NCBI GenBank assembly: GCA_965227045.1 | Contig: OZ245718.1 | Span: 2,356,001-2,420,000 of the forward strand | Source: UBA10649 sp965227045 | GTDB taxonomy: Bacteria; Actinomycetota; Actinomycetes; S36-B12 | Direction: 5' to 3' | DNA length: 64,000 nt | Shown: one piece after another, positions 16,696 through 25,347 of the stretch | How positions within the stretch are numbered: position 1 is the first letter of the stretch | Layout of the letters: every line of letters begins with the position of its first letter | The notes under the pieces: generated by a model | Told to the model about the DNA's origin: nothing | Seen by the model: only the letters and a program-made list of their open reading frames with translations | Database searches by the model: none | Translations under genes and position numbers: made by a program

Positions 16696-17507
16696 CCGCG
16701 CGCATCATCACGGTCGCGAACCAGAAGGGTGGCGTCGGGAAGACGACCAGCAGCGTGAACATGGCGGCTGCCATCGCCCAGAGCGGACGCAACGTCCTAC
16801 TGATCGATCTCGATCCGCAGGGCAACGCCTCGACCGCGCTGGGCGTTGACCACCGCGAGGGCACGCCAGGCGTCTATGAGGTGCTCATGGGGGAGTCCTC
16901 CGTGGCCGAGGTGGTGCGCGCCTGCCCCGAGGTTCCGAATCTGTGGGCAGTGCCCGCAACGATCGACCTGGCCGGGGCCGAGATCGAACTGGTCGCGCAG
17001 GTGGCCCGCGAGTACCGGCTGGCCCGCGCCATCGAGACCTACCTGGCCACCGGTTCAGACCGGCCCGACTTCGTGATCCTCGACTGCCCGCCCAGCCTGG
17101 GCCTGCTGACACTTAACGGCCTCGTCGCCGCCCGTGAGCTGCTGCTGCCCATCCAGTGCGAGTACTACGCGCTGGAGGGTCTATCGCAACTGCTCCGCAC
17201 CATCGAGATGGTGCGGACTCACCTGAACCCTGAACTGGTCGTCAGCGCAATCCTGCTGACGATGTACGACGGCCGCACTCGCCTCGCCTCGCAGGTTGCC
17301 GATGAGGTACGCACGCACTTCGGAGCCCAGGTGCTCGACACGGTCATCCCTCGGTCGGTGCGACTGTCCGAGGCGCCGTCCTACGGACAAACGGTGATGA
17401 CCTACGACCCGACCTCGTCGGGGGCGATCGCCTACCGTGAGGCGGCCGCGCAGTTCGTGGCGCTGGGGGCAGTGTCCACAGAGTTTTCCACAGACATTTC
17501 GCACTAA
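16692..17507 (+). CDS. parA: Chromosome partitioning ATPase ParA (Soj)
   Basis: The 271-residue Walker-type ATPase moves the ParB-parS origin complex. The deviant Walker A KGGVGKTT lies at 12-19, Walker A' IDLDPQGN follows near 37, and Walker B is VILDCPPSLG. I start at GTG 16692, giving (M)TARIITVANQ. Just upstream lies a parS site. It forms an operon with parB, 41 bases on. Confidence 0.96.
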   Translation: MTARIITVANQKGGVGKTTSSVNMAAAIAQSGRNVLLIDLDPQGNASTALGVDHREGTPGVYEVLMGESSVAEVVRACPEVPNLWAVPATIDLAGAEIELVAQVAREYRLARAIETYLATGSDRPDFVILDCPPSLGLLTLNGLVAARELLLPIQCEYYALEGLSQLLRTIEMVRTHLNPELVVSAILLTMYDGRTRLASQVADEVRTHFGAQVLDTVIPRSVRLSEAPSYGQTVMTYDPTSSGAIAYREAAAQFVALGAVSTEFSTDISH

Positions 17508-17548
17508 ATCAGACATAACGGTACGAGTTTTCCCCCGATCGGAGACAG

Positions 17549-18478
17549 ATGACGGCAGCGACAAAGCGAGGTCTTGGACGCGGCCTAGGCGCGCTCATCC
17601 CCTCCGCGGCGGCCGAGGAGCAGGCGGAGGCGGCCGGTGCTGCCCCGTCGACACTCGGTGCGGTCTACGCGGAACTGCCAATCGAGCAGGTGGTTCCCAA
17701 CCCCCGCCAGCCGCGCGCCAATTTCGATGAGGACGCCCTGGCCGAGCTGGTGTTCTCCATCCGTGAGATCGGACTGCTGCAGCCGATCATCGTGCGTCGG
17801 GTCGCCTCGTCGGAGTACGAGCTCATCGCCGGCGAGCGCCGACTGCGCGCCAGCCGTGAGGCCGGCCTGGTGGTGATTCCGGCGATCGTCCGCGATACCG
17901 ACGACGACGCCATGCTGCGCGACGCCCTCCTGGAGAACCTCCACCGCGCCGACCTCAATGCGCTCGAGGAGGCGGCGGCCTATCAGCAACTGCTCTCGGA
18001 CTTCGGATGCACGCAGGACGAGCTCGCGCGGCGGATCGGCCGCTCGCGGCCGCAGGTGACCAACACGCTGCGCCTGCTGCGACTGCCACCGGACGTGCAG
18101 CGGCGAGTGGCTGCAGGAGTGCTCAGCGCCGGCCACGCGCGGGCACTGCTGTCACTCGATGATCCCGAGGCGATGGACGCCCTCGCAACCCGCATCGTCG
18201 CGGAGGGGCTCAGCGTCCGCGCTGTCGAGGAGATCATCATCGTCGGCGATGCCGACGGCCGTCGCCGCAAGAAGTCCAGTCGGTCCCGGTCCAAGGCGCA
18301 ACCCGATCCCGACGTCGTCGATGTGGTCGGTGAGTTGACCGAGCGCATCGCGTCGAAGGTCGACACCCGCGTGGGTGTCGACGGATTCACCACCCGTTCC
18401 TCGCGTGGACGCCTCATCATCGACTGCGCCGACGTGGAGGACTTACGTCGAGTTACTGACGCCCTGCTTGGCGGCTGA
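17549..18478 (+). CDS. parB: Chromosome partitioning protein ParB
   Basis: This 309-residue CTPase/DNA-binding protein spreads from parS. The N-terminal GRGLGALIP motif interacts with ParA. The CTP-binding NPRQPR and GERRLRAS motifs follow, and the helix-turn-helix (TQDELARRIGRSRPQVTNTLR) lies near 150-170. The C-terminal dimer domain ends at 18478. The last 26 bases overlap the convergent ddl gene. Confidence 0.96.
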   Translation: MTAATKRGLGRGLGALIPSAAAEEQAEAAGAAPSTLGAVYAELPIEQVVPNPRQPRANFDEDALAELVFSIREIGLLQPIIVRRVASSEYELIAGERRLRASREAGLVVIPAIVRDTDDDAMLRDALLENLHRADLNALEEAAAYQQLLSDFGCTQDELARRIGRSRPQVTNTLRLLRLPPDVQRRVAAGVLSAGHARALLSLDDPEAMDALATRIVAEGLSVRAVEEIIIVGDADGRRRKKSSRSRSKAQPDPDVVDVVGELTERIASKVDTRVGVDGFTTRSSRGRLIIDCADVEDLRRVTDALLGG

Positions 18479-19409
18479 CCGCATCCTGCGCCAAGGTCGC
18501 CGTCAACTCGCCAAGACCCAGTCCGGCCGCCGCGAGTGCCTGGGGGAACAGTGATGTCTCGGTCATGCCCGGTGCGACGTTGACCTCCAGGAACCACGGT
18601 CGCCCGTCCGCATCGATGATCAGGTCGGTACGTGACCAGTCATCGAGGCCCAGCAGAAGGTGCATGTTCAGGGCCATCGACTGTGCCGCGAGGGCCTGAT
18701 CGTCGGGCAGTCGCGCGGGGCAGAAGAACTCGGTCGTACCGGCCGTGTAGCGCGCGGCGTAGTCGTACAGCGCGCCCTCGGGAACGATCTCGACCGCGGA
18801 CAGCGCCAGGAGATCGCCGTCCTGCTGGAAGACACCGATCGACACCTCGGTTCCGGCGACATACTGCTCCATCATCACGACGTCCGCGTACGCGAACGCA
18901 CCGACCATCGCGGCCGGCAACTCCGACGCGTTGTGGACGATCGACGTGCCTAGGGACGAACCGCCCTTTGTCGGCTTGACGACCAGCGGCAGGCCGAGGC
19001 TGGCGACGACGGCATCGAGAACGGCGGCGGCTCCCAACTCCCGGAAGGTCGACTGCGGCATGGCGACGCACGCCGGCGTATCGATGCCCGCACTCTCCGC
19101 GAGGGTCTTGGCGACCGGCTTGTCGAAGGCGAGCCGGCTCGCCGCGGCAGACGCACCCACGAACGGAATCCTCAATGACTCCAACACATTTCGGAGGGCA
19201 CCGTCCTCCCCGGCTGCACCGTGCAAGAGCGGCACGATGCAGTCGGGTCGATGGTCGCGCAGGCGATCGAGGAGCCCTGCATCGACGTCCTGCTCGCCGA
19301 CTTCCCAGTCGGGACGATCGGTGCGCAGCGCCTCGGCGACGCGGCGACCCGATCGCAACGAGACGTCACGCTCGGCCGACAGGCCGCCGGACAACACGAG
19401 TACGTGCAT
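18453..19409 (-). CDS. ddl: D-alanine--D-alanine ligase
   Basis: A 318-residue ATP-grasp enzyme that makes the D-Ala-D-Ala dipeptide for peptidoglycan precursors. The N-terminal domain has LVLSGGLSAERDVSL, the ATP-grasp core VVKPTKGGSSLGTS, and the metal-binding end FLEVNVAPGMTETSL. It starts at ATG 19409 (a TTG codon just upstream is also possible) with AGGAG upstream. It lies 11 bases after an aminotransferase gene. That pairing suggests amino-acid supply, although the aminotransferase is not a D-amino-acid type. Confidence 0.92.
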   Translation of the reverse strand: MHVLVLSGGLSAERDVSLRSGRRVAEALRTDRPDWEVGEQDVDAGLLDRLRDHRPDCIVPLLHGAAGEDGALRNVLESLRIPFVGASAAASRLAFDKPVAKTLAESAGIDTPACVAMPQSTFRELGAAAVLDAVVASLGLPLVVKPTKGGSSLGTSIVHNASELPAAMVGAFAYADVVMMEQYVAGTEVSIGVFQQDGDLLALSAVEIVPEGALYDYAARYTAGTTEFFCPARLPDDQALAAQSMALNMHLLLGLDDWSRTDLIIDADGRPWFLEVNVAPGMTETSLFPQALAAAGLGLGELTATLAQDAVSRQAGRQ

Positions 19410-19420
19410 CAAGAAGGCTC

Positions 19421-20713
19421 CTACTGCAGATCTGGTGCGGGAACCGACGAGCCGGTCACCTGATTGAGTGAATGCGAGGTGCCGAAGGTCTCGGCAAGTT
19501 CCAGTTCACTCTCGATGACGGCGGCCAGGCGGCGCACGCCCTCGCGGATGCGTTCGGGCTCTGGGTAGCAGTACGACAGCCGCATGTTCTGCCGGCCCTG
19601 CCCGTCGACGTAGAAGCCGGTGCCCGGCACATACGCGACAAGGTTCGCGACCGCCCGCGGCAGCATGGCGGTGGCATCGAGACCATGCGGGAGCGTCACC
19701 CACGAGTAGAAGCCGCCCGCCGGAATCGTCCAACGGGTGCCCTCGGGCATCATCGCCTGCAGCGAGTCGAGCAGTGCATCGCGACGCTCGCGGTACACCT
19801 CCTGGAAGGTCTTGATCTGTTCGCGCCACGGCTGGGTGGCCAGGTACTCCGAGATCGTCAGCTGCGTGTAGTTCGACGGGCAGAGCACCGCAGCCTCGTT
19901 GGCGAGGACGAGCTTGTCGCGAACCCCATGCGGAGCAACCGCCCAGCCGACGCGCAGCCCGGAGGCGATCGTCTTGGAGAAGGAGCCGAGGTAGATGACA
20001 CCATCGGGATCGTCGGCCCGGATCGCCCGAGGCGGTTCGCCCTCGAAGCCGAGCAGGCCGTAGGGGTCGTCCTCGAGGATGGCGATTCCCTCGCGCTGGG
20101 CGATCTGGAGGATCTCGGCTCGTCGCGCGGGACCCTGGGTCACGCCCGCGGGGTTGTGGAAGCTGGGGATCGTGTAGATCAGCTTCACCTTCTTGCCGGC
20201 CGCGCGCGTGGCCTCGACCGCCTCGGCCAGGGCCGTGGGCATCAGGCCCTCCTCGTCCATCGCCACGTGCACCACGTCGCATTCGTATGCGCGGAAGACC
20301 CCGAGCGCACCGACGTAGGAGGGTGCCTCGACGAGTACGACGTCGCCCGGGTTGCAGAAGACTCGAGTGACCAGGTCCAGGGCCATCTGCGATCCGGTGG
20401 TGACCACGATGTCGTCGGGGTGCGCGACCACGCCGACCTCGCCGATCACCTCGAGGATCTGCTCGCGCAGCGTGACATCGCCCTGGCCCGATCCGTATTG
20501 AAGGGCCTGCGCGCCTCGGTCGCGCAGGAGTCGCTCCGCGGTACTGGTGAGCATCTCGACGGGCAGGGCCTGAACGAACGGCATGCCGCCCGCGAGGGAT
20601 ACGACCTCGGGTCGGGAGGCGACGGCGAAGAGGGCTCGAATCTCCGACGCTCGCATGTTGTGCGCCCGGCTAGCGTATGAGTCCACCCATGGGTCGAGCC
20701 GAGAGCCCGTCAT
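19421..20713 (-). CDS. PLP-dependent aminotransferase, class I/II
   Basis: A 430-residue fold-type I aminotransferase. Landmarks are SLAGGMP near residue 40, the Y-x-S-x-G segment (YGSGQGD), D-x-PY (EDDPYGLL) and the PLP lysine in GSFSKTIASGLRVGW. It most resembles the 2-aminoadipate/aromatic aminotransferase group related to MocR C-terminal domains, but lacks a GntR DNA-binding domain. The frame is open for 126 codons upstream, but ATG 20713 has a strong GGAGGGAAG site and gives the family start. The specific substrate is unknown. Confidence 0.9.
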   Translation of the reverse strand: MTGSRLDPWVDSYASRAHNMRASEIRALFAVASRPEVVSLAGGMPFVQALPVEMLTSTAERLLRDRGAQALQYGSGQGDVTLREQILEVIGEVGVVAHPDDIVVTTGSQMALDLVTRVFCNPGDVVLVEAPSYVGALGVFRAYECDVVHVAMDEEGLMPTALAEAVEATRAAGKKVKLIYTIPSFHNPAGVTQGPARRAEILQIAQREGIAILEDDPYGLLGFEGEPPRAIRADDPDGVIYLGSFSKTIASGLRVGWAVAPHGVRDKLVLANEAAVLCPSNYTQLTISEYLATQPWREQIKTFQEVYRERRDALLDSLQAMMPEGTRWTIPAGGFYSWVTLPHGLDATAMLPRAVANLVAYVPGTGFYVDGQGRQNMRLSYCYPEPERIREGVRRLAAVIESELELAETFGTSHSLNQVTGSSVPAPDLQ

Positions 20714-20806
20714 CTTCCCTCCAAGCCTGTCCGAGTCGTGTGCCGAACACGAATCCGAACGGACTCGTGCCGACCTACGATAGGCCCAAGCGAAGGAGTG
20801 ACCCAC
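20714..20806. promoter_or_regulatory. Divergent promoter region with short inverted repeat
   Basis: The 93-base gap between two divergent genes holds an inverted repeat TCGTGT-5-ACACGA (20736-20752). For the rightward gene it has a -10-like TACGAT at about 20776. No regulator can be assigned. Confidence 0.35.
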
Positions 20807-20935
20807 ATGCGACGTGCCCTGGGAGTGGTCGGCCTGCTCGTCTTCGGCCTGCTCGTGGGCTTCGCGGTGCGGCTCGTATGGCCCAGGTCTGCTCCGACGG
20901 TCTACGCCAGGCCGACGCGCGACGAGGGCGTCTAG
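20807..20935 (+). CDS. Small single-pass membrane protein
   Basis: A 42-residue protein with a GAAGGAG ribosome site, one membrane helix (about residues 4-23, VVGLLVFGLLVGFAVRLVW) and a short charged tail ending TRDEGV. I recognise no family. Its own promoter-like TACGAT and good ribosome site support reality. The stop overlaps the convergent cwlM-like gene by four bases. Confidence 0.6.
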   Translation: MRRALGVVGLLVFGLLVGFAVRLVWPRSAPTVYARPTRDEGV

Positions 20936-21966
20936 CGCGGCGCGCAGAAACGCGTGACCGCGGCGGCCAGTCCCTCGGCTACGACATCCTGGAATGCCGG
21001 ACTGGTCAGTCGGCGGAAGTCCGAGTCGTTGGACAGGTAGCCCAATTCCACCCGCACCGCGGGCATCCGGGTCAGGCGCAGCAGATCCCAACTGCGCGGA
21101 TGCGTGTGGCAGTCGAGCAGGTCGGTGCGGGAGTGCACCTCCTCCTGCACGAGGTCGGCGAGGATCCGCCCGGCCGGTGAGTACACCCCGCCACGGGGAT
21201 CACCGAAGTAGAACGTCACCAGGCCATTGGGCAGCGGGCTAGGCACCGAATCGATGTTGAGCGACAAGACGAGGTCCGCATCGGTCTCGTTCGCGAACTG
21301 CGCTCGGGCTTCGTCGGTCAACGCGGTGCTGGGACCGCCCGCGCGGGTGAGGAGCACCTGCGTGCCGAGCGCGGCGAGCCGGCCTTCCACGCGCACGGCA
21401 ATGGCGTGGCACAGATCCGCACCGACGCCCGCACCCGGATCGATGACGACGACCTTGTGTGCGACGCCCGTCTGCAGCCCGATCAACGTGACGTGCTCAC
21501 GCAGTGCGCTGGCGCTGCCGCCGGACACGGTACGCACCAGTCGGTCGAATGCCCGGAACGTGTCCGGTCCGCAGGTGCCGTCGGCAGCCACGCCGACCCC
21601 GGCCTGGAACTCGCGCAGCGCGGAGTCGGTCTGCGGGCCGAACAGGCCGTCCTGCCTGCCGGTCGCGAACCCGAGCTGGGTGAGGCGGCGCTGCAACTCG
21701 GTGACGTCGTCACCGGCCATGAGATGGCCGGGCACAAATGACAACACGCGGTCGCCGAGCTGCCAGCGGGCCTCTTCGAGGCGCCGGAACGTCTGCGGGC
21801 CGACGATGCCATCGACCGTTATGCCGCGATCCTGCTGGAAGGTGCGAACGGCCTGGTCGAGCTCGTCGTCGAAAGAGTGGGTATCGGTGGCATCACCACA
21901 CAGGCCGAGGTGAGCCAATCGGGCTCGAACCTCGGCAACGGCCGGTCCCGTGTCGCCACGGCGCAC
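20932..21966 (-). CDS. cwlM: CwlM-like protein: two peptidoglycan-binding domains plus degenerate N-acetylmuramoyl-L-alanine amidase domain
   Basis: The 344-residue protein has two PG_binding_1 repeats (about 5-65 and 85-150) and an amidase_3-type domain from about 165. Zinc ligands usual in active amidases are missing: DPGH is DPGA, and the second His (S-x-H-A-N) is Asn in SLNIDS. Glu in VELGYLSND remains. There is no signal peptide. In M. tuberculosis, cytoplasmic CwlM is a regulator of MurA rather than a hydrolase, and it lies in the same trxB-trx-cwlM order. A regulatory role in precursor synthesis is therefore the best inference. It starts at GTG 21966 after AGGAG. Confidence 0.88.
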   Translation of the reverse strand: MRRGDTGPAVAEVRARLAHLGLCGDATDTHSFDDELDQAVRTFQQDRGITVDGIVGPQTFRRLEEARWQLGDRVLSFVPGHLMAGDDVTELQRRLTQLGFATGRQDGLFGPQTDSALREFQAGVGVAADGTCGPDTFRAFDRLVRTVSGGSASALREHVTLIGLQTGVAHKVVVIDPGAGVGADLCHAIAVRVEGRLAALGTQVLLTRAGGPSTALTDEARAQFANETDADLVLSLNIDSVPSPLPNGLVTFYFGDPRGGVYSPAGRILADLVQEEVHSRTDLLDCHTHPRSWDLLRLTRMPAVRVELGYLSNDSDFRRLTSPAFQDVVAEGLAAAVTRFCAPR

Positions 21967-21980
21967 TACGACGAGAGCTC

Positions 21981-22301
21981 CTAGAGGTACGGAGCCAGGT
22001 CCGCCAGCAAGGCGGCCTTCGGCTTCGCGCCGACGATGGTCTTGACGATTCGCCCACCCTGGAAGACGTTCATCGTCGGGATGGTCGAAACCCCATACGC
22101 CGCAGCAGTTTCGGGGTTGTCGTCGACATTCAGCTTGACGATGGTCGCGCCCGCATTCTGCGCGGCGATCTCATCGAGAATCGGCGCGATCGCCACGCAG
22201 GGTCCGCACCACTCGGCCCAGAAGTCCACGATGACCGGCTTGTCGCTCATCAGTACATCGTCGGCGAGCGTGGCGTCGGTGACGGTCTTCGTTGCTCCCA
22301 T
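21981..22301 (-). CDS. Thioredoxin (second copy)
   Basis: A 106-residue thioredoxin with active site WCGPC at 31-35 and cis-proline in TIPT (about 74-77). By eye it is identical to the neighbouring copy at 83 of 106 positions, a recent tandem duplication. The residues after the active site differ (VAIAP here, KMIAP in the other), and they affect partner choice or redox potential. It starts 12 bases after the first copy, in the trxB operon. Confidence 0.95.
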   Translation of the reverse strand: MGATKTVTDATLADDVLMSDKPVIVDFWAEWCGPCVAIAPILDEIAAQNAGATIVKLNVDDNPETAAAYGVSTIPTMNVFQGGRIVKTIVGAKPKAALLADLAPYL

Positions 22302-22313
22302 GAGGAACCTCGA

Positions 22314-22634
22314 TCAGAGGTAGGGCGCGAGGTCGGCGAGCAGAGCGGCCTTCGGCTTCGCGCCGATGATCGTCTTGACGATCTCGCCGCCCTTGTACAC
22401 GTTCATCGTCGGGATCGACGTGATGCCATACGAGGCTGCCGTCTGCGGATTCTCGTCGACGTTGAGCTTGGCGATCACGATGCCCTCGTTCTGGCTCGCG
22501 ATCTCCTCCAGGATGGGGGCGATCATCTTGCAGGGTCCGCACCACTCGGCCCAGAAGTCCACGATGACGGGCTTGTCGCTCTGCAGGACGTCAACTGCCC
22601 AGCTGGCGTCGGTGACCTTCTTGGTTGCTCCCAT
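22314..22634 (-). CDS. trxA: Thioredoxin (first copy)
   Basis: A 106-residue thioredoxin with WCGPCKM at 31-37, the canonical active-site neighbourhood, and cis-proline in SIPT. It reduces protein disulfides using electrons from the adjacent thioredoxin reductase. The gene starts 54 bases after trxB, with a GGAG site upstream. It corresponds by position to trxC of mycobacteria. Confidence 0.96.
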   Translation of the reverse strand: MGATKKVTDASWAVDVLQSDKPVIVDFWAEWCGPCKMIAPILEEIASQNEGIVIAKLNVDENPQTAASYGITSIPTMNVYKGGEIVKTIIGAKPKAALLADLAPYL

Positions 22635-22688
22635 GGCACTTCTCCTGGGTTGTGAGAACGGGGCGACCGCTCTCGGGGTGGGTTTAGG

Positions 22689-23621
22689 TTACTCGCTCGC
22701 AGCGAGGAAGCGTTCTGCATCCAGGGCTGCCGCGCAGCCGGAGCCGGCGGCCGTGATGGCCTGTCGGTAGGTGTGATCGACGAGGTCTCCGCACGCGAAC
22801 ACCCCGGGACGGGAGGTTCGCGTGGAGCCCTGCTCGACGATGACGTATCCCTCGCTGTCCAGGTGCACCTGATCACGCACCAGCTCCGAGCGCGGATCGT
22901 GGCCGATCGCGACGAACAGTCCGGTCACGGGAAGATCGGTGGCCGCGCCGGTCTTGGTATCGCGCAGGACCAGTCCGGTGACCTTGGGGTCGCCGAGGAT
23001 GTCCTCCACGGCGCTGTTCCACGCGAACTTCATCTTGTCGTTCGCAAAGGCGCGCTCCTGCATGATCTTGCTGGCACGAAGCGAGTCGCGACGATGCACG
23101 AGAGTGACGGACTTCGCGAAGCGGGTGAGGAAGGTGGCCTCCTCGAGCGCGGAGTCCCCGCCGCCCACGACGGCAATGTCCTGGTCGCGGAAGAAGAACC
23201 CGTCGCAGGTTGCGCACCAGGAGACGCCATGGCCCGACAGTCGCTTCTCGTTGGGCAGGCCCAGCTCCTTGTAGGCCGAGCCCATCGCGAGGATGACCGC
23301 GTGCGCCTGATGAGTCGTGCCCGCGCCGTCGACCACGGTCTTGATGGTGCCGGACAGGTCGACGCTGACGACGTCGTCGGTGATGATCTCAGCACCGAAA
23401 CGCACGGCCTGCGCGCGCATCTGCTCCATCAACTGCGGGCCCATGATGCCGTCGGTGAAACCGGGGAAGTTCTCGACCTCGGTCGTGTTCATCAGAGCGC
23501 CACCGGCCGTGACCGAGCCCTCGAAGAGCAGCGGATTCAACTGGGCACGTGCGGCATAGACGGCGGCCGTGTATCCGGCCGGGCCCGAGCCGATGATGAT
23601 GACGTTTCGGACGTCGCTCAC
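22689..23621 (-). CDS. trxB: Thioredoxin-disulfide reductase
   Basis: A 310-residue FAD/NADPH enzyme. The FAD site is GSGPAGYTAA at 11-20, the redox pair CATC at 136-139, and the NADPH loop GGGDSALEEA at 153-162 with HRRDSLRAS. It regenerates both adjacent thioredoxins. It starts at GTG 23621. A copper-repressor-like palindrome lies 48-63 bases upstream. Confidence 0.97.
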   Translation of the reverse strand: MSDVRNVIIIGSGPAGYTAAVYAARAQLNPLLFEGSVTAGGALMNTTEVENFPGFTDGIMGPQLMEQMRAQAVRFGAEIITDDVVSVDLSGTIKTVVDGAGTTHQAHAVILAMGSAYKELGLPNEKRLSGHGVSWCATCDGFFFRDQDIAVVGGGDSALEEATFLTRFAKSVTLVHRRDSLRASKIMQERAFANDKMKFAWNSAVEDILGDPKVTGLVLRDTKTGAATDLPVTGLFVAIGHDPRSELVRDQVHLDSEGYVIVEQGSTRTSRPGVFACGDLVDHTYRQAITAAGSGCAAALDAERFLAASE

Positions 23622-23668
23622 GCGAAGCCCCTCTCTCGATTTCCGGTCGACTGGTCGTCGGCCAACTC

Positions 23669-23684
23669 ATACCACCGGGGGTAT
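23669..23684. promoter_or_regulatory. ATACC/GGTAT palindrome, CsoR-family-like operator, upstream of trxB
   Basis: ATACCACCGGGGGTAT is a 16-base palindrome with one mismatched pair. It resembles the ATACCCCC/GGGGGTAT operators of the CsoR/RicR/CstR family, which senses copper or reactive sulfur. It lies in the probable trxB promoter. No CsoR gene is in the window, so the regulator would act from elsewhere. Confidence 0.4.
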
Positions 23685-23748
23685 CAGTCTCCGTGTGAAA
23701 CGATCCTAAGGGCCACGGCATTCCCGCGGCCCGGCGCGGCTACGCGGG

Positions 23749-24681
23749 CTAGGGCTGCCACTCGTACAGCGGGAAGTCGTCGAGGTTGGTCTCGATCTCC
23801 TTGCAGTCCGGATTGACCACCCACACGTCGAAGGCGCCGTACCGGGTCTCGAGGGTGACCGCCGGCGAGGGTGTGGCGGGGTCGGTGTCGGGGCTGATCG
23901 CCGGGGCGACGATCACGCCGGCGTCGTGGCCGGCGTAGGTGGCGCGGTCCACGACGAGGGCCTGCGAGTCGGTCGACTGCGTCAGCCAGTTCAGGCAGGC
24001 GCGTAGCGCATCCCAGGATGCGGTGAATCCGTCATCGACCGGCATGGTCGCCATCGGAACGACCTTGGCCATCGCCTCCTCGGGGGTCGTGAACCCGGCG
24101 TTCTTCACCAAGGACACGACCTGGCCCGGCAGCGTGTCGGGCAGGTAATTGGTGGAGCTGGCCATCACGATCCGGGCCGCAGGCACCACTGTCGGAGCGG
24201 CCGCACCGACCGGCTCGTCGGACGAAGGAGCGGAGAGGGCTTCGGGGGTCGCCGCCATCTGCATCGTGCGGTCCTCGGCCTTGGCGACGGGAGCCGTCGT
24301 CGAGACGGCCGCCTCACCGGCGATGGTGGCCGGATCTGACGACCCGCTCCGCACCGTGTTGACCGCAAGTCCGACAGCAACGATGGCAACGGAGGCGGCG
24401 ACGAGTCCGCCCGCCCAGCGCATGCCTCGAGAGGGCCGGTTGGACGGGGTGAGGACGATCACGTTCTCGTGGTCCTCGCCCGCACGTGCCGCCGCCTCGG
24501 CGTCGAGGGCACCGGTCAGCCGGGCCCACACGTCCTGGGGCATGGGATCGCCGGCCGCGTCGTTGGACGCCGCTCCGGAGCCGGGGTTCAAGAAGGTCAG
24601 GTCACCCAGCAGGGCGCGCAACTCGTCGAACTGGGCTTCGTCGATGTTCTCGGGCGTGTCGTCGGGCGTGTCGTCAGGCAT
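23749..24681 (-). CDS. Putative membrane-bound anti-sigma factor for the adjacent ECF sigma factor
   Basis: A 310-residue protein: a cytoplasmic acidic N-terminal part (1-80), one membrane helix at about 85-105 (WAGGLVAASVAIVAVGLAV), and a large Ala/Pro/Thr-rich extracytoplasmic part ending in two cysteines (about 226 and 290). I see no zinc anti-sigma motif. It overlaps the sigma gene by 8 bases, and the equivalent position in M. tuberculosis encodes the SigM anti-sigma factor. The role is inferred from topology and context. I choose ATG 24681, 11 bases after AAGGAGG. Confidence 0.7.
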   Translation of the reverse strand: MPDDTPDDTPENIDEAQFDELRALLGDLTFLNPGSGAASNDAAGDPMPQDVWARLTGALDAEAAARAGEDHENVIVLTPSNRPSRGMRWAGGLVAASVAIVAVGLAVNTVRSGSSDPATIAGEAAVSTTAPVAKAEDRTMQMAATPEALSAPSSDEPVGAAAPTVVPAARIVMASSTNYLPDTLPGQVVSLVKNAGFTTPEEAMAKVVPMATMPVDDGFTASWDALRACLNWLTQSTDSQALVVDRATYAGHDAGVIVAPAISPDTDPATPSPAVTLETRYGAFDVWVVNPDCKEIETNLDDFPLYEWQP

Positions 24682-25330
24682 GGGGGATCTCACCTCCTTC
24701 TGAGAGCGGTGGGGCGTCCGCTGGGGATGCCGGTTTTCCTTCTGAGCGTGTGACGGGCTCGGTCTGGTCAGGGTTCCGCAGGTAGCCCAGTCGTTTGGCC
24801 AACTTGGCCCGACCGCGAAAGCACCGGCTCTTGACCGTGCCGGCCGGGCAGCCGAGCATCGCGGCCGCCTCCTCCACCGACCAGCCCTCGACGTCCACGA
24901 GGAGGACCGCCTCGCGCTGGTCGGGCGGAAGCTCCGCCAGGGCCGCCGTGACGACCAACTGGGTCTCCCGGCGATCTATGGCGTCCAGAGGGTCCGCCAC
25001 GAGGGCACCCGGCTGGTTCTCGTCGTCGTCCGGAAGCGGCTGGGTGCGCCTGACCGCCTTCCGGCGGAGCCGGTCCAGGCTGGCGTTGACGACGATCCGG
25101 TGCAGCCAGGTGGTGACCGCCGAGTCTCCGCGGAACTGGTCGGCGCGCCGGAATGCCGAGATCAGCGCGTCCTGCAGCGCGTCGGAGGCCTCCTCGGGGT
25201 CCTGGGTGGTTCGCAGGGCCACGCTCCACAGGCGGTCGCGGTGCCGGCCGACGAGCTCGCCGAACGCGTGCGGGTCCCCCGATACGTGCGCAGCGAGGAG
25301 CTCGGCGTCGGTTGCCTCGGCTCGCGTCAC
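24674..25330 (-). CDS. sigM: ECF RNA polymerase sigma factor, SigM-like
   Basis: A 218-residue extracytoplasmic-function sigma factor. Region 2 lies at about 21-92 (ASDALQDALISAFRRA) and region 4 at 125-178 (LPPDQREAVLLVDVEGWS, then the GTVKSRCFRGRAKL recognition helix). It sits in the conserved trxB-sigM-murJ order. GTG 25330 is the first start that fits the domain, although its ribosome site is weak. Translation is coupled to the putative anti-sigma gene. Confidence 0.92.
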   Translation of the reverse strand: MTRAEATDAELLAAHVSGDPHAFGELVGRHRDRLWSVALRTTQDPEEASDALQDALISAFRRADQFRGDSAVTTWLHRIVVNASLDRLRRKAVRRTQPLPDDDENQPGALVADPLDAIDRRETQLVVTAALAELPPDQREAVLLVDVEGWSVEEAAAMLGCPAGTVKSRCFRGRAKLAKRLGYLRNPDQTEPVTRSEGKPASPADAPPLSEGGEIPHA

Positions 25331-25347
25331 GGCATCGAGCCTAGAGG

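Noticed and set aside
19410..19412. TTG start for ddl one codon upstream
   Set aside because: The ATG at 19409 is immediately adjacent and preferred.
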